Under the pieces are notes generated by a model. It did not search any database. It had not been told where the DNA came from and was given only the letters and a program-made list of their open reading frames with translations. A stretch of DNA of 47,102 nt from Oligoflexus sp. GTDB lineage: Bacteria; Bdellovibrionota_B; Oligoflexia; Oligoflexales; Oligoflexaceae. Position numbers and translations under genes: made by a program. Below, piece by piece: positions 7,080 to 15,938 of the stretch; within the stretch, counting starts at the first letter, position 1, and each line of letters starts with the position of its first letter. Location: assembly GCF_035712445.1 (NCBI RefSeq), contig NZ_DASTAT010000030.1, positions 1-47,102 of the forward strand, in the 5' to 3' direction.

Positions 7080-8294
7080 TTAATCGGTACCGGTTCGGTC
7101 GGTTTTGGATCCTTCTGCGTTCTCTTTTGCATCATCTTCATCATCTATGAGCTTGATTTTAAGGTTACTGCCCGCCAATTTTCTGCGGCGCATCATCTCG
7201 AACTGGAAATATCTGCGTGTGGTATCTTCGGACCGGTGGCCGTGCAGGTTGCCCACTAGAAAGAAGTCGCTAATCTCGAACGCCATTGACGTGATATGAG
7301 CCCGTCGGAAGTCGTGGGGTGTGTAATCAAACAGCGGTTCGACTTTCGTTGTGTTATAAAGATCTTCATAGGATACCGCTTCGTCTGGTATCCCCTGGTC
7401 AAAAGTCTCAATCAGAAACTTAGCGATCTTCTTACTGGTACAGGCTGCGATATAGGGACCTTGTTTTGGATCATCGTCGTCGTCCTTGATCTTGACCTTT
7501 GTTTCTCGTTTATAGGCTTTGGTTACGTCGCAGAACAATTGGATCTTAGCCAGCTGAAGGGCTCGGCTGATAACGTGCTTATGGTCGGTGTAGCCTTTGA
7601 CTTCGGTCGCTCCAATCAGGTCTGCCGGCATTACCAATGCAGCTTCCGAGGGCCTCAAACCGAAGGCAATACTGGCAGCAAAGCACCATTTAATCTTCCC
7701 CTTCAGCAGCCTAAGCCAAGCAATATACTCATCATCGGTGGGCAGTCGATCGTGGGGAAGGAAGGTATCTTTTCGCTTAACTGGCTCGTTTAAAACCGTT
7801 GGGATGATCTTCAGGAGGTCTTTGGAATGGAGAAACTTAAGGTATTTCCGAATGGCCGTCCGTGCTACGTTCCGGGAATGGGGATCACTAACCCTTCCTT
7901 CGAGATAGATTTCCCATTTGCTGATATGGCTCTGCCACGCCTCGAACTTGAGGTGCCCGAGGTAAGGGAAGATATGGCGGCCAAGGTACATGAGATAACC
8001 GTCTATCGTTATCCCGCTGGCTGTCTTGGCCAAGTATTTGATGAACGATGGGCGATGCTTCAGGAAATAGTCAGGGAATACCGGGCCGGAGCGGTCTGTG
8101 ATCTGGGCATCCAGGATCTGGCGGATTTGTTCGTCTGAGAGGGGGTCCAAGTGCTTAACCTTGGACCTGGGCGTGCAGCGGTGCTTCGTGCCGTCCAGAA
8201 GCTTGTAGGAGACATGAACCTGACCCTTTGCTCCTCTTCGCTCAAACCAGAACGAGAGGACATGTGCGCCTTGATGCTTATCCTTCACAAACAA
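7080..8294 (-). CDS. Tyrosine recombinase (phage-type integrase)
   Basis: Predicted site-specific integrase of the mobile segment, 404 residues. An N-terminal beta-rich domain (1-60) and a SAM-like core-binding domain (~80-165) precede the catalytic domain (~185-380). Visible catalytic residues are Arg214 (FGLRPSEA), His327 and Arg330 (TPHDFRRAHIT), His353 (LHGHRSED) and Tyr362 (TTRRYF). A Lys/Asp-rich insert occupies ~265-277. The acidic C-terminal tail is unusual. It points away from the tRNA-Leu, whose 3' end is 62 bases upstream. Initiation is uncertain: TTG at 8294 or GTG at 8288, with no strong ribosome site and no early in-frame ATG. Confidence 0.88.
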   Translation of the reverse strand: MFVKDKHQGAHVLSFWFERRGAKGQVHVSYKLLDGTKHRCTPRSKVKHLDPLSDEQIRQILDAQITDRSGPVFPDYFLKHRPSFIKYLAKTASGITIDGYLMYLGRHIFPYLGHLKFEAWQSHISKWEIYLEGRVSDPHSRNVARTAIRKYLKFLHSKDLLKIIPTVLNEPVKRKDTFLPHDRLPTDDEYIAWLRLLKGKIKWCFAASIAFGLRPSEAALVMPADLIGATEVKGYTDHKHVISRALQLAKIQLFCDVTKAYKRETKVKIKDDDDDPKQGPYIAACTSKKIAKFLIETFDQGIPDEAVSYEDLYNTTKVEPLFDYTPHDFRRAHITSMAFEISDFFLVGNLHGHRSEDTTRRYFQFEMMRRRKLAGSNLKIKLIDDEDDAKENAEGSKTDRTGTD

Positions 8295-8356
8295 AGAAAC
8301 CCCCGAAAGAAACGGTGCTTGCCGTTCTTATCGGAGGTCATATAGTTTTGCAAGAG

Positions 8357-8439
8357 TAGGGGTGGTCAGACTCGAACTGACACACGCTTGCGCGCACGAG
8401 ATTTTGAATCTCGCGTGTCTACCATTTCACCACACCCCC
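8357..8439 (-). tRNA. tRNA-Leu(CAA)
   Basis: An 83-nt class II tRNA folds completely: acceptor GGGGGTG/CACCCCT (closing G-U pair), D arm with GGTAGA, anticodon stem CGAGA/TCTCG around loop TTCAAAA (anticodon CAA at 8404-8406), a 15-nt variable arm, and T arm GTCAG-TTCGAGT-CTGAC. Discriminator base is A73 and CCA is not encoded. It lies between the recombinase and a broken second tRNA-Leu, so it is probably carried by the integrated element and may replace the damaged gene. Confidence 0.88.
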
Positions 8440-8578
8440 ACTTGATTTTGGCTGCAATCTTAGGATCTTGCGGCTTCTGTCGAGTGTCGGTAGATCAGAT
8501 CAAAGTCTGTCTACCAATTTCAAAAAAAGTGATCATTCTTACCGAAACCTATGGTTCTGGACCTATACACTCTGAGTT

Positions 8579-8616
8579 TTTTGAATCCAGCGTGTCTACC
8601 ATTCCACCACTGAGGC
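8579..8616 (-). pseudogene. tRNA-Leu(CAA) 5' fragment, cut at the anticodon loop (att-like)
   Basis: Minus-strand sequence begins GCCTCAG-TG-GTGGAATGGTAGACAC, then CTGGA-TTCAAAA: acceptor 5' strand, D arm and anticodon loop of a tRNA-Leu. The expected complement of the anticodon stem (TCCAG) and everything 3' of it is missing. It matches the complete tRNA at 8402-8433 at 29 of 32 positions but has a different acceptor stem, so it is not simply a copy of that gene. Best read as the host tRNA-Leu disrupted by integration, with the crossover near the anticodon loop. Confidence 0.7.
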
Positions 8617-8698
8617 ATTCTTTGGTAGTTCTGCAGGGTATAAGCCCCGAGAGGACCCGATTATGCGGAGAAGCCCTGCGGCTGTAAAGTGAAAATTT

Positions 8699-8741
8699 AA
8701 AAAAATCACGAGGGCGGCAAGCTGGCCGCCGCTTGGGTGAT
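8699..8741 (-). terminator. Rho-independent terminator of trxC
   Basis: Directly after the trxC stop. On the minus strand there is a GGCGGC/GCCGCC stem, enclosed by an outer ATCAC/GTGAT pairing, followed by seven T. Confidence 0.75.
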
Positions 8742-9178
8742 CAGACCGCTGCCTGGCCGAGCCACTGGATGAAGTGGGGCATCGGAAGAGCGCCGGAGAT
8801 GCGTTGTTTCTCCTGTCCCTTGTCGAAAAGGACGAGGGTGGGAATCCCGCGCACCCCATAGGTGTTCGAGGCCTGCGGATATTTCTCGGTATTCACTTTG
8901 GCGAAGATAAAATGCTCTTTCTGTTGATCCGCGACCCTTTCATACGTAGGCGCAAAGGATAGACAGGGGCCGCACCAGGGAGCCCAGAAATCCACCACCA
9001 CGGGGCGATCTGCGGCCTGAATCAAGGCCTGGAGACCCTGAGGATCCTGCTCGACAAGCGCGCCATGGATAGGAAGGGGACTTTTGCATTGACCACAGCT
9101 AGGGTTTTGATTGGTTCGCGCCAGGGGCACGCGATTCACCGCATGACATTTCAGACAGGCTACATAGGTTTTATCCAT
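8741..9178 (-). CDS. trxC: Thioredoxin 2
   Basis: Cytoplasmic thiol-disulphide oxidoreductase, 145 residues. The N-terminal zinc module has Cys8-x2-Cys11 and Cys28-x2-Cys31, which distinguishes TrxC from TrxA. The thioredoxin fold follows, with active site WCGPC (Cys69, Cys72) and the cis-proline motif GIPTLVLF. In other bacteria TrxC is induced by oxidative stress and its zinc module can respond to oxidation; no regulator site was recognised here. I chose the ATG at 9178 because AGGAG lies 8 bases upstream; the frame extends 8 codons further. It is divergent from the PilZ gene and is the first host-type gene after the tRNA-Leu junction. Confidence 0.92.
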   Translation of the reverse strand: MDKTYVACLKCHAVNRVPLARTNQNPSCGQCKSPLPIHGALVEQDPQGLQALIQAADRPVVVDFWAPWCGPCLSFAPTYERVADQQKEHFIFAKVNTEKYPQASNTYGVRGIPTLVLFDKGQEKQRISGALPMPHFIQWLGQAAV

Positions 9179-9375
9179 CACGGTCACTCCTGCTTTTTGC
9201 ATCGAATCCGCGCCGCGTCAGCTCCTCTTTTTTTAAGATAAGTCCGCTTTTTGTTAGGGCAAGGGACACCCTTCCAAACCTGCCTGATTCTTTCCTTTTC
9301 CGCAAAGTCTGCAGTTTTTTAAAGAATTTTCCGCCCAAGACGATACTGAAGACGTAGAGTCGCAGCGGAGGAGAC

Positions 9376-9753
9376 ATGCTTTTAGCCAAAAAACCCTTTA
9401 AAAAACAAAGGGAACCTCGGGTCCACGTCTTACCCATTGAAATCAAAGGGCTTTTGACCTTTGATGAGGGCAAGGAAGAACCGCATATCCCTTTTCTGGT
9501 TTGGGATGTTTCGCCCAGCGGACTCGGTATTTTGCTCTCCGATCGACTTAAGGCCGGTGACGTCCTGCGGCTGAGCTTTGGAATGCCCGTGGCCCTGACT
9601 GTGGTCTGCAGCGTGGTGTGGTGTGAATTGCAGGAAGCTGACTACGATTTTCAAGAACCCAGTTTTCGCGTGGGACTCATTACGGTCCACAAAAACAAAC
9701 CGCTGCAAGCCTTGGTGGATCAGGTCGATCAAGCCCGCCTTCGTAAATCCTAA
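9376..9753 (+). CDS. PilZ-domain protein
   Basis: 125 residues forming a single small beta-barrel domain. The c-di-GMP-binding signature of PilZ domains is visible: basic QREPR near residues 11-15 (RxxxR-like), then DVSPSGLGI near 44-52 (D/NxSxxG). It therefore probably acts as a cytoplasmic c-di-GMP receptor or adaptor, for motility, secretion or envelope functions. The first Arg of RxxxR is uncertain in this alignment, so ligand binding is not assured. It is monocistronic, divergent from trxC, and convergent with the zinc-ribbon gene. Confidence 0.7.
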   Translation: MLLAKKPFKKQREPRVHVLPIEIKGLLTFDEGKEEPHIPFLVWDVSPSGLGILLSDRLKAGDVLRLSFGMPVALTVVCSVVWCELQEADYDFQEPSFRVGLITVHKNKPLQALVDQVDQARLRKS

Positions 9754-9787
9754 GCCAGATCCCCGTTGGCAAGAGACCTGGCTCTAT

Positions 9788-9809
9788 AGGGTGTTTTACC
9801 CTTGTTTTA
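9788..9809 (+). terminator. Weak terminator-like hairpin after the PilZ gene
   Basis: AGGGT-gtttt-ACCCT followed by TTGTTTTA, located between two convergent genes. The stem is only 5 bp, so efficiency is doubtful. Confidence 0.3.
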
Positions 9810-10133
9810 GGCTGATTCCTTAAGATTATTCAGATGATCATGAATATCGTTCAGCACGACTTTCAGCCGGCCGTGATGCCCAAGATTTTCGAGGGTGGAA
9901 AGGGAGATGTGCACCGATTCGCAGTGGTGGCAGCACAGAAGGCTGATGTCCTCGCGAACCCTCTCTTCCATGCCGTGCCCGCATTTGCTGCATTTATGAT
10001 AATGCGCTGTGCGTTCCAGGATATCCTTCTTGGCCTTTTCCGCAGACTTCATCTTCTCGATCAGCTCGCGGTCTTTTTTATAGAAATACTCGTCTTCAAG
10101 TCGACTGGGTTCGCCTGGACCTTCTTTGTACAT
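9807..10133 (-). CDS. Zinc-ribbon protein, TFIIB-type zinc-finger-like
   Basis: 108 residues. A charged N-terminal helix (EDEYFYKKDRELIEKMK, about 13-40) precedes a zinc ribbon with Cys48-x2-Cys51 (CSKCGH) and a second pair in LLCCHHCESVHIS. A helical tail with several His follows. The layout, a helix then CxxC...CxxC, resembles the small 'zf-TFIIB' proteins of unknown role. AGGAG lies 5 bases before the ATG. Function unknown; nucleic-acid or protein binding is the likely use of the ribbon. Confidence 0.65.
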   Translation of the reverse strand: MYKEGPGEPSRLEDEYFYKKDRELIEKMKSAEKAKKDILERTAHYHKCSKCGHGMEERVREDISLLCCHHCESVHISLSTLENLGHHGRLKVVLNDIHDHLNNLKESA

Positions 10134-10248
10134 AGCATCTCCTGGATGAGTGTGCGGCTATTATCTCCAACTAATGAAGACAGATCGGTTGTACTAATCT
10201 GACGCTGAGGCACCGTCTTTCCCAGGCTCTTTTCAGGGCTTTAGACCA

Positions 10249-10372
10249 AAAATTACCTGGCCGGAGAATACCAGTCTCCGCCCAAAATGTCGCAGATTCG
10301 CAGCAGAGGACGCCTTTCTGTGACAGGTCTGTAATAAACTCGATGAGTCCGGCCGGAAACTTTGGTAATTTT
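10249..10372. repeat. Separated inverted repeat in the metH upstream region
   Basis: AAAATTACC (10249-10257) next to GGCCGG (10259-10264) is mirrored by CCGGCCGG (10349-10356) and GGTAATTTT (10364-10372). The right copy contains the -35 of the metH promoter candidate. A 6-bp hairpin CGGAGA/TCTCCG lies between them. This could be a pair of operator half-sites; no known metH riboswitch was recognised. Confidence 0.4.
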
Positions 10373-10390
10373 GCCGAAAGCTGTTAAGAT
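10362..10390 (+). promoter_or_regulatory. metH promoter candidate
   Basis: TTGGTA (10362-10367), 17-base spacer, TAAGAT (10385-10390). Predicted leader about 25 bases, with AGAAGG before the ATG at 10423. Such a short leader leaves no room for a cobalamin riboswitch downstream of this start. Confidence 0.5.
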
Positions 10391-10422
10391 TATGTGCTTT
10401 CGGACAGTTAGAAGGAAATTCC

Positions 10423-13400
10423 ATGAAACCCTTATCCATTCGGGGTCAGGAGCTGCAAGCAGCTCTCCGCGAACGTATCCTCATACTCGATGGCGCCATG
10501 GGCACCATGATCCAGCGCTATAAACTCGACGAGGCCGCCTTTCGTGGCGACCGTTTTCCCAATCCCCGGGTGGATCTGAAGGGCAACAACGATCTTCTGT
10601 GCCTGACCCGCCCTGATGTCATCAAGGAAATTCATCTGGCCTACCTCGAAGGTGGCGCGGATATCATCGAGACCAATACGTTCAGCGCCACCAGCATCGC
10701 GCAGGCCGACTATCATCTTGAAGACATCGTCTACGAGCTGAATAAGAAAGCCGCGGAGCTGGCCAAGGAAGCGGTCAACGAATTCAAAAAGAAGCATCCC
10801 GAGCGCGATTGCTATGTCGCGGGAGCCCTGGGACCCACGAACCGGACGGCGTCGCTGTCACCGGACGTGAATAACCCGGCTTACCGAGCGGTCACCTATC
10901 AGCAGCTGGTCGATGCCTATTACGAACAGATTCGCGGTCTGGTCGATGGCGGCGTCGATATCCTGCTGCCGGAAACCACCTTCGACACGCTGAACCTGAA
11001 AGCCGCGATCTTCGCTATTGAAAAATTCTTCGACGAACATCCCTATCGCCTGCCGGTGATGCTGTCGGTGACCATCACCGATGCGTCCGGCCGTACGCTG
11101 TCCGGTCAGACCGTGGAAGCCTTCTGGTATTCCGTGCGGCACGCGAAGCCCCTGAGCGTCGGCATCAATTGCGCGCTCGGTGCGAAGGAAATGCGTCCTT
11201 ACATCGAAATGCTCTCGCGCATCGCCGAATGCCATATCAGCTGCTATCCCAACGCGGGTCTGCCCAATCCTTTGAGCGACACGGGCTATGATGAGACGCC
11301 GGATATGACCTCGGCCCTGCTCGATGAATTCGCGGGCAGCGGGCTCATCAATATCGTCGGCGGCTGCTGCGGAACCACGCCGGACCACATCAATGCCATC
11401 GCGAAGAAAATGCGGCAGCATAAGCCGCGCCTTCTGCCACGCGTGGAACCAGCGACTCGCCTGAGCGGTCTGGAACCCTTGATCATCAAGCCGAACGCCG
11501 GCCTTTTCTATATGGTGGGCGAACGGACCAACGTCACGGGTTCGCCGCGTTTCGCGAAGCTCATCAAGGAAAGCAACTTCGATGCGGCCCTCGCCGTCGC
11601 ACGTCAGCAGGTGGAAAGCGGCGCCAACGTCATTGACATTAACTTTGACGAGGGCCTTTTGGATTCGGAAGCGTGCATGGAGCGCTTTTTGAATCTGATC
11701 GCCGCGGAGCCGGATATTTCCCGGGTTCCGGTGATGCTCGACAGTTCGAAGTGGTCGGTCCTGGAACGCGGCATTCGCTGCGTGCAGGGCAAGTGCATCG
11801 TCAACTCCATCAGCTTGAAAGAAGGCGAAGAGAAATTCGTCGAGCAGGCGCGGCTTCTGCAGCGCTATGGAGCGGCGGTCGTGGTCATGGCCTTCGATGA
11901 ACAGGGCCAGGCAGCCACCAAGGACGAGAAAGTCCGCATCTGCCAGCGCGCGTATCGCATCCTGACCGAAGAGGTCGGCTTCGATCCGCATGATATTATC
12001 TTTGACCCGAACGTTCTGACCGTCGCCACCGGCATGGACGAGCACAATGATTACGCGGTCAACTTCATCGAAGCCGTTCGTGAAATCAAAAAGGTCTGTC
12101 CTGGTGCCCTGACGAGCGGCGGGATTTCCAACGTCTCCTTCAGTTTCCGCGGCAATAATCCGGTTCGCGAAGCGATTCACGCCTGCTTCCTTTATCACGC
12201 GATTCGCGCCGGCCTCGATATGGGCATCGTGAATGCCGGGATGCTCGAAGTCTATGAAGAGATCGAACCGACTCTGAAAGAGATGGTGGAAGACGTTCTT
12301 CTGAATCGGCGCGCCGATGCTACCGAACGCCTCATAGATTACGCGGAAAAATTCAAGGATCAGGCCCGTACGGCCAAGGATTCCGACAAGAACGCCTGGC
12401 GTCAGCTGCCGGTGCGGGAACGCCTCGCCCATGCCTTGGTCAAGGGCCTGGATGAACACATTGATGCCGATACGGAAGAAGCGCGGCAGCTGCTGCCCCG
12501 GCCTTTGGATGTGATCGAAGGCCCTTTGATGGACGGCATGAAAATCGTCGGCGGTCTTTTCGGTGAAGGCAAGATGTTCCTGCCTCAGGTCGTGAAGAGC
12601 GCGCGCGTGATGAAAAAAGCCGTGGCTTATCTGCAGCCGTTCATGGAAGCGGAGAAAGCCAAGGCTCAGGTTGTCTCAACCCGCAAAAGCCAGGGCCGCT
12701 TTTTGATCGCGACCGTCAAGGGCGATGTGCATGATATCGGCAAGAACATCGTCGGTGTGGTGCTCGCCTGCAACAACTACGAAGTCGTCGATATGGGTGT
12801 GATGGTGTCCTGCGAAGAGATCCTGCGCAAGGCCAGGGAATGGAACGCGGACATGATCGGTCTGTCCGGGCTCATTACGCCTTCGCTCGACGAAATGATT
12901 TATAACGCCGGTGAAATGCAGAGACAGGGTTTTGATATCCCGCTTCTGATCGGCGGCGCCACGACGAGTCGCGCGCATACGGCCATCAAGATCGCACCGG
13001 CTTATAAGGGCGCCGTCTGTCATGTGGCGGATGCCTCGCTTGTCGTGGAAGTGTGCAATGACCTCATGAGTCCGGATCGGCGTCAGGCTTTCATGGAAAA
13101 GAACAAGGTCGATCAGCAGGTGCTGCGTGAGCGTCATGCCGCGTCCCTTAGGGAAAGCCAGTTCATGTCCCTTGAGGAAGCCCGTCGTCAGGCCTATACC
13201 ACCGACTGGGAGAAAGTGACGATTGATCGTCCGACCCGCCTTGGGGTGTGGGAGCATGAAGACCTGAAGCTGGATGAAATCGCTGCGTATATCGACTGGT
13301 CGCCCTTCTTTTGGACCTGGGATATCAAGGCGCTTTATCCGAAAGTCCTGACGCATAAAACCTGGGGTCCTCAGGCCACGGAACTTTTCCATGATGCGCA

Positions 13401-14133
13401 GAAACTTTTGGAAGACATCATCAAGAATCAAAGATTCAATGCCCGTGCGGTCACCGGACTCTGGGCGGCGAATCGGGTCGGGGATGATGTCGAGGTGTAT
13501 ACCGATGAGCAGCGCAGTTCTGTTCTGAAAACCCTTTATTTCCTGAGGCAGCAGAAGGAACGCAGTGAAGGCAAGCCGGCCATGTGCCTCGCCGACTTCA
13601 TCGCGCCGCGGGATTCGGGGCGCCTTGATTATATCGGAGCCTTTGCGGTCACCGCGGGTTCGGAAGTCGAGGAGTGGGCGCACTCCTTTGAAAAGAAACA
13701 TGATGATTATACAGCCATCATGATCAAGGCCCTTGGGGATCGCATGGCCGAAGCCATGGCCGAGATGATTCATAAGAAGATGCGAAAAGTCTGGGGCTTT
13801 GGTGCCCAGGAGACGACCAGCCTTGAGGATCTGATCAAGGAGCAGTATCGCGGCATTCGCCCGGCGCCGGGCTATCCTGCGTGTCCTGATCACACCGAAA
13901 AAGGCACGATCTGGCAGCTTCTGGATGTGGAGAAGAAGGCCGGCATTCGTCTGACCGAAAGCTTTGCGATGCATCCTGGCTCATCCGTGTCGGGCTACTA
14001 CTTCTCGCATCCCGAAGCGGAATACTTCCGCGTGGGTTCGATCGATCGGGATCAGATGGAAGATTATGCAAGACGCAAGGGTTTGGATCTCGCCACCGTG
14101 GAAAGGTGGCTGCAGCCGAACAAAGGTTACTGA
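10423..14133 (+). CDS. metH: Cobalamin-dependent methionine synthase
   Basis: Transfers a methyl group from methyltetrahydrofolate to homocysteine via methylcobalamin. It has 1236 residues, the usual full length, and all four modules. The homocysteine domain (~10-330) has zinc ligands Cys250 (GINCALG), Cys315 and Cys316 (GGCCGTT). The pterin-binding domain (~355-610) includes GERTNVTGS. The cobalamin module (~650-900) has DVHDIG with axial His770. The C-terminal AdoMet reactivation domain (~910-1236) contains GYPACPDH and [15 protein letters not shown]. The stop codon directly abuts the stop of the convergent kinase gene, with no terminator between. The reactivation domain implies regeneration by a flavodoxin-type reductase encoded elsewhere. 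Confidence 0.97.
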   Translation: MKPLSIRGQELQAALRERILILDGAMGTMIQRYKLDEAAFRGDRFPNPRVDLKGNNDLLCLTRPDVIKEIHLAYLEGGADIIETNTFSATSIAQADYHLEDIVYELNKKAAELAKEAVNEFKKKHPERDCYVAGALGPTNRTASLSPDVNNPAYRAVTYQQLVDAYYEQIRGLVDGGVDILLPETTFDTLNLKAAIFAIEKFFDEHPYRLPVMLSVTITDASGRTLSGQTVEAFWYSVRHAKPLSVGINCALGAKEMRPYIEMLSRIAECHISCYPNAGLPNPLSDTGYDETPDMTSALLDEFAGSGLINIVGGCCGTTPDHINAIAKKMRQHKPRLLPRVEPATRLSGLEPLIIKPNAGLFYMVGERTNVTGSPRFAKLIKESNFDAALAVARQQVESGANVIDINFDEGLLDSEACMERFLNLIAAEPDISRVPVMLDSSKWSVLERGIRCVQGKCIVNSISLKEGEEKFVEQARLLQRYGAAVVVMAFDEQGQAATKDEKVRICQRAYRILTEEVGFDPHDIIFDPNVLTVATGMDEHNDYAVNFIEAVREIKKVCPGALTSGGISNVSFSFRGNNPVREAIHACFLYHAIRAGLDMGIVNAGMLEVYEEIEPTLKEMVEDVLLNRRADATERLIDYAEKFKDQARTAKDSDKNAWRQLPVRERLAHALVKGLDEHIDADTEEARQLLPRPLDVIEGPLMDGMKIVGGLFGEGKMFLPQVVKSARVMKKAVAYLQPFMEAEKAKAQVVSTRKSQGRFLIATVKGDVHDIGKNIVGVVLACNNYEVVDMGVMVSCEEILRKAREWNADMIGLSGLITPSLDEMIYNAGEMQRQGFDIPLLIGGATTSRAHTAIKIAPAYKGAVCHVADASLVVEVCNDLMSPDRRQAFMEKNKVDQQVLRERHAASLRESQFMSLEEARRQAYTTDWEKVTIDRPTRLGVWEHEDLKLDEIAAYIDWSPFFWTWDIKALYPKVLTHKTWGPQATELFHDAQKLLEDIIKNQRFNARAVTGLWAANRVGDDVEVYTDEQRSSVLKTLYFLRQQKERSEGKPAMCLADFIAPRDSGRLDYIGAFAVTAGSEVEEWAHSFEKKHDDYTAIMIKALGDRMAEAMAEMIHKKMRKVWGFGAQETTSLEDLIKEQYRGIRPAPGYPACPDHTEKGTIWQLLDVEKKAGIRLTESFAMHPGSSVSGYYFSHPEAEYFRVGSIDRDQMEDYARRKGLDLATVERWLQPNKGY

Positions 14134-15216
14134 TCAGGAGGCACTGCGGGTGGTCCGGTTCGGGACCTTCGGCAGGGATATGGAAAAGCAGGTGGCACCG
14201 GGGCTGCTGATAAAGCTGATGCGGCCCTCGTGTTCCTCGATCATGCCTTTGGCCGTGCTCAGGCCCACACCCACGCTTCGCATGTGATCCTTGGTCGTAA
14301 AGAAGGGTTCAAAGATTTTCACCCGCAGGGACTCGGGTATGCCGGGTCCATTATCCATCACTTCAATGCTCGCCCGATCGCCGTGATCCAGCACCTGAAT
14401 GCTGACCTTGGGTTCCTTGACCTGAAGCGAAGCCTCGCAGGCATTCCTCAGCACATTGAAGAGGGCCTGAATCAACTGCAGACGACGGCCTTTGAGTCCG
14501 ATATCCGGCAGGAGCGGCTGCCACTCCAATTTCACACCCATCGCGTGAAAGCTTTGTTCGCTGAGCTGAAGGGCGACGGCGATGATCTCATTCACCGAGC
14601 AGGATTCGAAAGGATCGTAGGACCCGTCACGGGCAAAATGCTTGAGGCTTTCGATGATGGCGTGGCAGCGGTCGCAGGCTTCCACGATTTTGCCAGTGGA
14701 AAAGATCAGACGATCGCTGGCCAGTTGACCCGCCTGGGCCTGGGTATGAAGCTGCTCGGCATAGCCGCTGATGATGGCCAGGGGATTATTAATCTCATGG
14801 GCCAGCCCACTGGCAATGCCGGCCAGGGAATTCAGGCGCTGGGTGGCGAGGAGCCGATGCCGCTCATCATCCAGGAACTGTTCCATCTGCAAATGTTTCG
14901 TCATGTCGGCGGTCATGCCCATTACGGCCTGGATTTCGCCGCCCTCTTCCAGGGGTCTGAGGCTGGTTTCGTAACTGAATCCCTGCAGGGAAAGGGTTAT
15001 GCTGAAACTATGACCGCTCAGGGCTTTGCGGAAATGACTTCGCTTGATCGGAAGCGCAGAAGCTTTGAATGCAGGCTTGCCTACTATCTCTTCGGGTTTC
15101 AAACCCAGCTGGGTCGCAAGTCCACCGTTCAAAAGAACAAGCTGCTCGTCCCTATCAATGACAAAGCATAGGATAGGTGCGTGAGACATGATGTTTTCGA
15201 GTTTCCAGGAATGCAT
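14134..15216 (-). CDS. PAS-domain sensor histidine kinase
   Basis: 360 residues, cytoplasmic (no membrane segment). A PAS domain (~8-105) is followed by a HisKA dimerisation helix with phospho-acceptor His140 (SGLAHEINNPLAI). The HATPase domain shows an N box (FNVLRNACEAS, ~253-263), G1 (DNGPGIP, ~288), an F box (FEPFFTTK) and G2 (GVGLSTAKGMIEEH). It has no receiver domain, and no response regulator is adjacent. It is divergently transcribed from two STAS/zinc-ribbon genes, which may share the intergenic control region. PAS ligand unknown. The ATG at 15216 is used; one at 15189 is possible. Confidence 0.88.
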   Translation of the reverse strand: MHSWKLENIMSHAPILCFVIDRDEQLVLLNGGLATQLGLKPEEIVGKPAFKASALPIKRSHFRKALSGHSFSITLSLQGFSYETSLRPLEEGGEIQAVMGMTADMTKHLQMEQFLDDERHRLLATQRLNSLAGIASGLAHEINNPLAIISGYAEQLHTQAQAGQLASDRLIFSTGKIVEACDRCHAIIESLKHFARDGSYDPFESCSVNEIIAVALQLSEQSFHAMGVKLEWQPLLPDIGLKGRRLQLIQALFNVLRNACEASLQVKEPKVSIQVLDHGDRASIEVMDNGPGIPESLRVKIFEPFFTTKDHMRSVGVGLSTAKGMIEEHEGRISFISSPGATCFSISLPKVPNRTTRSAS

Positions 15217-15370
15217 GGGGCCCCTGACTTTTGACCTCGAAGGTTATTGGCCACTGACTGATCGGGTGCGCGATCCGGCCTCTTGCTGCCTTTTTGATCT
15301 GGTTATCTTTCCTATATTTTTGCATACTGAAACATTGGATAAGAGGGAACCTTTTGCCGAGGGAGGCGCC

Positions 15371-15841
15371 GTGCTGCAAGTGACAGTGGAGCAGCAGGAT
15401 CAACAGACCAGACTCATCCTGGCTGGGCCCATTGATGACCAGGCGGGACCCGCGCTGCGGGCTACGCTCCCACAGATTAAAAAGCAGGTCCTGGTTAATT
15501 TTTCTCAAGTGGAATATTTCAATTCCTTGGGTATCCGTACCTGGGTCAACTTTCTGCGCGTCCTGAGGGACGGTCGCCAGGTAGCTTACGAACACTGCCC
15601 GATGGACTTTCTGCAGCAGATCAGCATGACGCCGGCTCTGTCGCAGGGGGTTGAGATCCAGTCCTTTCAGGCGGATTTTGAGTGCAAAAGCTGTGGTTTG
15701 GAAAAGACCATAGGCTTCACCTGCAAGGTTGGCAAGGCGGTCCTGAGAAAGGAGATGGAGCGGCAGGTCTGCGAACGCTGCGGTTCGGATCTTTCGCTTC
15801 AAGAGGATATCGAATCCTTGCTCTTATTCCTGAAAGAATAG
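15371..15841 (+). CDS. STAS-like domain protein with C-terminal zinc ribbon (copy 1)
   Basis: 156 residues. The first ~95 read as a STAS fold (anti-sigma-factor antagonist type): strand QTRLILAGPID, then VLVNFSQVEYFNSLGIRTWV, in which NSLG stands where such antagonists have DSSG, keeping the phosphorylatable Ser. The C-terminal part has Cys-x2-Cys (CKSCGLE) and Cys-x2-Cys (CERCGSD), a probable zinc ribbon. I chose the GTG at 15371 because GGGAGG lies 4 bases upstream; the frame is open further up over the kinase promoter region. The next gene is a paralogue. The STAS plus zinc-ribbon combination is unfamiliar to me. Confidence 0.6.
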   Translation: MLQVTVEQQDQQTRLILAGPIDDQAGPALRATLPQIKKQVLVNFSQVEYFNSLGIRTWVNFLRVLRDGRQVAYEHCPMDFLQQISMTPALSQGVEIQSFQADFECKSCGLEKTIGFTCKVGKAVLRKEMERQVCERCGSDLSLQEDIESLLLFLKE

Positions 15842-15938
15842 TCCCTTGCCTTTTGGGACTTTTGACAAAGATTTTCCGAGGGATGGGTCTCGCTCAAGTC
15901 CGTGGACAAGGAGCCGATGCTTCATCAGAGGATGGAGC

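Larger units (their letters stand above)
1..8578. mobile_element. Integrative (plasmid-like) element, left end outside window
   Basis: The segment runs from the window edge to the break in a tRNA-Leu fragment at about 8578. It carries a Rep-like HUH protein, an IS66 copy, unknown cargo genes, a tyrosine recombinase (7080-8294) and a complete tRNA-Leu (8357-8439). The recombinase lies just inside the tRNA junction, as is usual for tRNA-targeting integrative elements. Much of the segment, above all the Rep gene, the small operon and the intergenic stretches, is visibly AT-richer than the sequence after 8.7 kb. I found no tRNA 3' half at the other end, so the left boundary is probably outside the window. 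The integrated-element reading is inference from these features together. Confidence 0.6.

Noticed and set aside
10203..10422. Cobalamin or SAM riboswitch before metH
   Set aside because: No B12-box, SAM or SAH consensus recognised, and the promoter candidate leaves only a ~25-base leader.
10858..12459. 533-codon open frame antisense to metH (and a 432-codon one at 12676-13974)
   Set aside because: Composition is the mirror of a high-GC coding strand, with no family motif or ribosome site; metH on the plus strand is unambiguous.
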